Made by a program: the position numbers and the translations under genes. A DNA stretch of 64,000 nt from Nocardioides psychrotolerans (GTDB lineage Bacteria; Actinomycetota; Actinomycetes; Propionibacteriales; Nocardioidaceae), in assembly GCF_900113685.1 (NCBI RefSeq), contig NZ_FOQG01000006.1, positions 1-64,000 of the forward strand, read 5' to 3'. The notes under the pieces are model-generated. The model did no database searches, had not been told where the DNA came from, and saw only the letters and a list, made by a program, of their open reading frames with translations. Positions 59,885 through 64,000 of this stretch are shown piece by piece (the first letter of the stretch is position 1; each line of letters opens with the position of its first letter).

Positions 59885-61582
59885 TCAGCCCCGCAGCTTG
59901 GCCAGCCTGGCCGCGAGCGCGTCACGGCGGTGGTCGTTGCCGTGCAGGTCAACGTAGCGCTCGGCGTAGGCGGCAAGCAGCGCGTCGTCGAGGCGGCGTA
60001 CGGCGCCGGGCGGGTAGCGGTAGTCCATGCGCGCGTTGAGGTCGTCGGTGAGCGCGCGCAGCACCTCGGCGAGCTCGTCGAGGGAGGTGATGCCGAGCTC
60101 GAGCAGCAGCCCGGAGATCCAGGCGTAGTGGTCGGTGCGCGACCAGCCGGCGTCGTCGTACTGGCCGGCGAGGAAGGCCGCGAGCTCGCGCGGGTCGATG
60201 CGCGGGTCGTCGGGCACCTCGTCGGTGCGGGCCGCCGCACCCACAGAGCCCCCAGTGCCCGAAGAGCGCAGCCGCTCGCGAATCGTGGAGAATTCCCGGT
60301 CGGCCAGCTCGAGGAGCCCGGCGGCGAGGGTGAAGCGGCGGTCGAGGTCCCACGCATGCTCCGCGGGCACATCGCCCTTGTAGCGGATGTCGTGCTCGAA
60401 CTCCGCCCAGGCGTGCTGCAGCACGGTGCGCACCTGGACCTGCGCGACCCGACCACGCAGGGCGGCATAGGCCCGGTCGGACTCGCGTACGGCGTCGAGC
60501 TCGATGAGCAGGTGCCGGCTGGCATAGCCGAACCGGCCCTGGCTGGCGGTCTCCTGCCCCATGTCGCGGTCGTCCTTGACCACCACCTGGTCGCCGAGCA
60601 GGTCGGCGACCGCGTCGACGTCGCTGTGCACGTAGGTGATGACCCGGACGCCGATCTGGTCGGTGATCTCGCGCAGCGGGTCGGTATAGACGAGCTGTCC
60701 GTCGACGTTCTTGGCCGCCTTCTTGGCGAAGGACTGCACGCCCTTGGTGCGGCCGCTGACGCTGAGGTAGTTGATCCCGGCCTCGTCGAGGATCGCGGTC
60801 ACCAGCGCGACGTACTGTTGCCCGGCCTCGACCAGCGCCGGCTGCTGCGCGGCGTACTCCTGCGTCGCGGCGTGTGCATCGGGCAACGACGGCGTGACGA
60901 TGTAGCCGGTCTCGAAGTCGCCGTAGGTCGTGACCCGCTCGGGGTGGCGCTGGCGGAAGAGCGCGACGTAGGCGCAGACGACGGCGTCGACCTGGTCCTC
61001 GACGACGCGCAGCTGGCTCTTGCGGGTCGCGGTCTCGACCTGGGCGCGCAGGTCGGCCCAGGTCACCTCCGTCGTCACGACGGACTCGAGGTGGGTCATC
61101 AGGATCAGCAGCTCACCGCGGAGGAGCTCGAGGTCGCGGCCGGCCTTGGCCTTGTACTTCAGCGTGCGTGGCAGCCCGAAGAGCACCACGGTGGCGGGGT
61201 GGGGATAGACCTCGATCGCGCGCCGGGCGCGGCCCGAGCGCGGGTTCATGTCGAGGCCGAGCAGGCTCGAGACGCGTGCACCCCGGGTGCCGTCGGCGAA
61301 CTCCGGCTTGGCGAGGTTGGAGGGGTGCGTCCCGGCCTCGAAGCGGCGGAAGTCCTTGCTCAGCGCCTTCTCCGCCGCGCGCGAGCCGGTGGGGTTGATG
61401 ACGATGAGGGGTGCGTCGATGGCGACCAGGCAGTCGCCGTCGGCGTACGGCGCCAGGACGGCCGCGATCTCCTCGTCAGTGCGCACCGCGGCCAGTGCCA
61501 GCAGGCGTGCGTCGTCGTCGAGGACTGCCACGCCCGTCGGCTGGCGCTCCCCCCACGCGAGGTCGATACCGATGTGGTGCAC
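59885..61582 (-). CDS. DUF429 (RNase-H-like) - RelA/SpoT (p)ppGpp-synthetase-like fusion protein
   Basis: A 565-residue two-domain protein starting with GTG. Residues 1-215 are DUF429, a predicted RNase-H-like nuclease with acidic residues Asp7 (GIDLAWG), Asp56 (VAIDAPL), Glu124 (RRAIEVYP) and Asp196/Asp199. Residues 240-440 are a RelA/SpoT synthetase-like domain: GRTK (Arg278, Lys280), ITDQIGVRV (Asp308), FGYASRH (352-357) and VQVRTVLQHAWAEFEHD. The Glu that normally precedes QIRT is Gln381. Residues 450-565 are helical. It may be an alarmone or tRNA-modifying effector joined to a nuclease. It is flanked by palindromes on both sides. Confidence 0.85.
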   Translation of the reverse strand: MHHIGIDLAWGERQPTGVAVLDDDARLLALAAVRTDEEIAAVLAPYADGDCLVAIDAPLIVINPTGSRAAEKALSKDFRRFEAGTHPSNLAKPEFADGTRGARVSSLLGLDMNPRSGRARRAIEVYPHPATVVLFGLPRTLKYKAKAGRDLELLRGELLILMTHLESVVTTEVTWADLRAQVETATRKSQLRVVEDQVDAVVCAYVALFRQRHPERVTTYGDFETGYIVTPSLPDAHAATQEYAAQQPALVEAGQQYVALVTAILDEAGINYLSVSGRTKGVQSFAKKAAKNVDGQLVYTDPLREITDQIGVRVITYVHSDVDAVADLLGDQVVVKDDRDMGQETASQGRFGYASRHLLIELDAVRESDRAYAALRGRVAQVQVRTVLQHAWAEFEHDIRYKGDVPAEHAWDLDRRFTLAAGLLELADREFSTIRERLRSSGTGGSVGAAARTDEVPDDPRIDPRELAAFLAGQYDDAGWSRTDHYAWISGLLLELGITSLDELAEVLRALTDDLNARMDYRYPPGAVRRLDDALLAAYAERYVDLHGNDHRRDALAARLAKLRG

Positions 61583-61615
61583 GGGGTCAGCCTGCCCTAG
61601 TGGGGCCGGCCGCGT

Positions 61616-61680
61616 GCGTCGAGTGACGCGTAGAGCAGGTCGTGAGGCCCACGGGACATGCCGGATGCGTCACTCGACGC
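61616..61680 (+). repeat. 65-bp dispersed palindromic element, copy C
   Basis: The arms GCGTCGAGTGACGC (61616-61629) and GCGTCACTCGACGC (61667-61680) are perfectly complementary around a 37-bp centre that shares AGAGCA and GGACATGCCGGAT with copy B. The right arm contains the psuG stop codon. It lies 33 bp upstream of the DUF429-RelA/SpoT start. Confidence 0.88.
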
Positions 61681-62611
61681 CAACAGGCCAGCCCGCGAAC
61701 TCCCGCGCGATCGCCGCCCCCAGGCGCGCGTTGTTGCGCACGAGCGCGATGTTGGCGATCAGGCTGGCGCCGTCGGTGAGCTCGACGATCCGGCCGAGGA
61801 GGTAGGGCGTGGCGTCCTTGCCGCTGATGCCGAGGGCGTCCATGTCGGCGAGGGCGCGGTCGATGATCAGCCCGATCTCGTCGGCCGGGATCTCGTCCTC
61901 GACCGGGATCGGGTTGGCCACGACGACTCCACCGTCGAGCCCGAGGCCCCACTTGGCGCGCATCATGGCGGCCACGTCGGCTGGGGTGTCGACCCGCATC
62001 GGGGCTCGGTGGCCGCTCGCGCGGGAGAAGAAGGAGGGGAACTCGTCGCTGCCGTAGCCCACCACGGGGACGCCGAGCGTCTCGAGCATCTCCAGCGTGA
62101 GGCCGATGTCGAGGATGCTCTTGACCCCGGCGCACACGACTGCGACGTCGGTGGTGCCGAGCTCGGTCAGGTCCGCGGACACGTCGAAGGAGGTCTCGGC
62201 CCCGCGGTGCACGCCGCCCAGTCCGCCGGTCACGAAGACCCGGATGCCGGCCAGGGCCGCGAGCCGCATCGTCGAGGCAACCGTGGTCGCGCCGTGCACG
62301 CCGCGCGCCACGACGTAGGGCAGGTCGCGCACGCTGACCTTCATCACGTCGGCATGGCTGGCGAGCAGCTCGAGGTCGTCGGGGGCGAGACCGATGCGTG
62401 GGCGGCCGTCGAGCACGGCGATGGTGGCCGGGGTGGCTCCCAGCGAGCGGACGATGCCCTCGACCTCCACGGCCATCTCGACGTTGGCCGGGTAGGGCAT
62501 GCCATGGCTGATGATCGTGCTCTCGAGCGCGACGACCGGCCGCCCCTCGGCCAGGGCGGTCGCGACCTCGTCGGTCACGGTCAGCAGCGGGTGCTGGTGG
62601 GTCGGGCTCAC
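61670..62611 (-). CDS. psuG: Pseudouridine-5'-phosphate glycosidase
   Basis: A 313-residue PsuG that cleaves the C-C glycosidic bond of pseudouridine-5'-phosphate to uracil and ribose-5-phosphate. VALESTIISHGMPYPANVE (residues 27-45), VFVTGGLGGVHRGAETSFDVSADLTELG and VVCAGVKSILDIG are clear family motifs; conserved Lys and Asp residues sit in these segments. The start overlaps the psuK stop by 4 bp. Its own last codons (Val-Glu-stop) are in the arm of the 65-bp palindrome. It works in breakdown of RNA-derived pseudouridine. Confidence 0.93.
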   Translation of the reverse strand: MSPTHQHPLLTVTDEVATALAEGRPVVALESTIISHGMPYPANVEMAVEVEGIVRSLGATPATIAVLDGRPRIGLAPDDLELLASHADVMKVSVRDLPYVVARGVHGATTVASTMRLAALAGIRVFVTGGLGGVHRGAETSFDVSADLTELGTTDVAVVCAGVKSILDIGLTLEMLETLGVPVVGYGSDEFPSFFSRASGHRAPMRVDTPADVAAMMRAKWGLGLDGGVVVANPIPVEDEIPADEIGLIIDRALADMDALGISGKDATPYLLGRIVELTDGASLIANIALVRNNARLGAAIAREFAGWPVGVE

Positions 62612-63492
62612 AGGAGGCTCCTCAGGAGCTCGTCGGACAGGTCGGCGCGCACGGTGGAGGTCGAGGCGACGGTGAGCGCGGCAGCCGCGTGACCGTAGGC
62701 AGCAGCGTCGGGCAGCGAGGCTCCGCCCAGCAGGGCATGGCAGAACGCTCCCAGCATCGCGTCGCCGGCACCGGTCACGTCGACGACCTCACCGGGCAGG
62801 GTCGCGAGCCGCACCTCGCCCTCCGGCGTGCTCAGCAGCGAACCATGAGCGCCCTCGCGCAGCCACACGACCGACACATTGCGGGCGTGCAGGTCGGCGG
62901 GCGTCCTCGCCCCGAGGGCCGTGAGCTCGGCGGTGTTGGGCGTGACGGCCCACAACGGTCGGTCGCGCAGGGCGGTGGCGAGGGCCGCGGCCTTGGGCAC
63001 GCTGACCGGGTCGAGGACGACGCGGACACCGGCGGCGCTGGCCAGCGTCCACGCGCGGGCGAGGGTGTCGGGCTGGAGGTTGCCGTCGAGGACGACCAGG
63101 TCCGCCGCGCCGATCACGGCTCGCTCGGCGTCCATGTCCTCGGGGCGCAGGGTCGCGGTGGCCGACATGTCCGACACAGCGACGTGGAGCTCGCCGGCGT
63201 CGTCGAGGACGGCCACGTAGGTGCCGGTCTCGCCGACGACCCGTCGCACCCGGGACACGTCGACGCCGGCCTCGGCCGTCGCGCCGAGCAGGTCGTCGCC
63301 GAAGAGGTCGCGGCCGACGGCCGCGACCAGCAGCGTGGGGGTGCCGAGTCGGGCGAGGTTCTCCGCGATGTTGCGCGCCACCCCGCCGGGGCTGGTCGCG
63401 ATGCTGCCGGGGTTGCTCGTCCCCGGCACGACGGCGCGCGTCGTGCGGGCCTTGAGGTCGAGGTTGGCGCCCCCGATCACCACCACCGTCAC
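62608..63492 (-). CDS. psuK: Pseudouridine kinase, PfkB family
   Basis: A 294-residue PfkB/ribokinase-fold kinase. VVVIGGANLDLKART is the N-terminal signature, SPGGVARNIAENLARLG the substrate lid, and DVTGAGDAMLGAF the C-terminal catalytic Asp and anion hole. Overlap with psuG assigns it as PsuK, which makes pseudouridine-5'-phosphate. The start is GTG at 63492 in a run of GTG codons, chosen because VTVVVIGG starts the fold; the frame overruns upstream. It lies 11 bp downstream of the phosphoesterase stop and may be co-transcribed with it. Confidence 0.9.
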   Translation of the reverse strand: MTVVVIGGANLDLKARTTRAVVPGTSNPGSIATSPGGVARNIAENLARLGTPTLLVAAVGRDLFGDDLLGATAEAGVDVSRVRRVVGETGTYVAVLDDAGELHVAVSDMSATATLRPEDMDAERAVIGAADLVVLDGNLQPDTLARAWTLASAAGVRVVLDPVSVPKAAALATALRDRPLWAVTPNTAELTALGARTPADLHARNVSVVWLREGAHGSLLSTPEGEVRLATLPGEVVDVTGAGDAMLGAFCHALLGGASLPDAAAYGHAAAALTVASTSTVRADLSDELLRSLL

Positions 63493-63503
63493 GGGGCGTG
63501 ACG

Positions 63504-64000
63504 CTACTCCCCGGTGCGCGAGGAGCGGCGCAGGGTCACCCGGTCGATGACGCTGCCGTCGGTGGCCAGCGCCGTCAGCCGCATCCGCGCGACCCCGGCG
63601 CGGTCGCGCGGGGTGACGTCCACGAAGCCGATCGAGTGCTGGGCGTCGGTCACCGAGGACCACGTGGTCGCCTCCGGCACCCGCGCACCGCCGGCGATCG
63701 TGACGTAGGAGAGCGCCTGCCCACCCACGGGATAGACGGCCTGACCGGCTCCGCCGGCGGTCAGGTACGTCGTACCGTGGCGACTGTCGACCACGGCCCC
63801 CCGCGGCGCCTCGACGACCGGAGCCCCGTCGCGCACCGGGTGGGTGCGCTCGTAGCAGTGGTTGTGGCCGTTCACGACCAGGTCGACGGAGAACCGGTCG
63901 AAGATCGGCTCCCACCGGTCGCGGTTGCCCCCGTCGGAGCCGTGGACCAGGTTGGTGCAGAACATGCAGTTGTGGAAGCCCACCACCACGAAGTCGAGGT
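63504..64000 (-). CDS. Metallophosphoesterase (purple-acid-phosphatase-like), 5' cut off by window
   Basis: The C-terminal 165 residues of a calcineurin-like phosphoesterase. VVVGFHNCMFCTNLVHGSDGG and the metal-ligand motif DLVVNGHNHCYERTHPVRDG are clear, as in purple acid phosphatase/fibronectin-like phosphatases. The N-terminal metal-binding residues lie beyond base 64000. The frame is open to the window edge, so no start is shown. Its substrate is unknown. Confidence 0.82.
   Translation of the reverse strand, partial: LDFVVVGFHNCMFCTNLVHGSDGGNRDRWEPIFDRFSVDLVVNGHNHCYERTHPVRDGAPVVEAPRGAVVDSRHGTTYLTAGGAGQAVYPVGGQALSYVTIAGGARVPEATTWSSVTDAQHSIGFVDVTPRDRAGVARMRLTALATDGSVIDRVTLRRSSRTGE

Overview
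The window looks like chromosomal DNA of a high-GC actinobacterium, most like the Nocardioides group (Nocardioidaceae). This is inferred from the very high GC, frequent GTG starts, ATGA/GTGA gene overlaps, tandem WS/DGAT wax-ester/triacylglycerol synthases, SigX5-type ECF sigma factors, large LuxR regulators, and a diacylglycerol kinase / alkyl-DHAP-synthase-like / TetR / glpD block that matches the order of Rv2249c-Rv2252 in Mycobacterium tuberculosis. No rRNA, tRNA, CRISPR array, prophage or intact insertion sequence was seen. The gene starting left of base 1 (an HNH-endonuclease-like C-terminus) and the one crossing base 64000 (a metallophosphoesterase) are incomplete.

Layout. 0-11 kb: NUDIX hydrolase, a small unknown protein, an alpha-methylacyl-CoA racemase behind a palindromic operator, a polar amino-acid ABC importer divergent from a PadR regulator with a 2,4-dienoyl-CoA-reductase-like flavoprotein, a MalY-type aminotransferase, UDP-glucose dehydrogenase and an epimerase. 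11-18 kb: a tandem-VOC protein divergent from two overlapping WS/DGAT genes and an MFS transporter, then an LLM oxidoreductase and an SDR epimerase. 17.8-22.3 kb: a surface-polysaccharide-like cluster of two glycosyltransferases and two sulfotransferases. 22-30 kb: GH1 beta-glucosidase, an extended pirin, and the lipid block whose TetR operator covers both divergent start codons. 29.6-39.3 kb: ECF sigma factor, DinB-type protein, LuxR regulator, MFS pump, lipoprotein, succinate-semialdehyde dehydrogenase, a candidate small RNA and a 904-residue LuxR regulator. 39-47 kb: class B PBP, SGNH esterase, an orphan MerR regulator beside a deletion scar, DEAD-box helicase and glmS. 47-54 kb: two acyl-CoA dehydrogenases, YceI, tandem GNAT, a second LLM enzyme behind a KstR-like site, and a secreted Ig-like repeat protein. 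54-64 kb: a PadR with an apparently lost 5' end, a membrane protein, M3 peptidase, GH6 cellulase, DUF427 and DinB proteins, a decayed P450 fragment, a DUF429-RelA/SpoT fusion, and the psuK-psuG pseudouridine-catabolism pair.

The most unusual content is at 58.9-61.7 kb. A single 565-residue protein joins an RNase-H-like DUF429 domain to a (p)ppGpp-synthetase-like domain whose usual catalytic Glu is Gln. It lies among dispersed palindromes that fall into two families: a 65-bp family with three copies in the window and a 68-bp family with two. All copies lie at gene 3' ends, and in two places the palindrome arm itself supplies the stop codon. Several genes also carry recognisable operators (PadR, TetR, MarR-like, KstR-like, DosR-like and MerR), so the window is a useful sample of a lipid-centred regulatory network. 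All domain and family calls come from reading motifs by eye; no database search was run.
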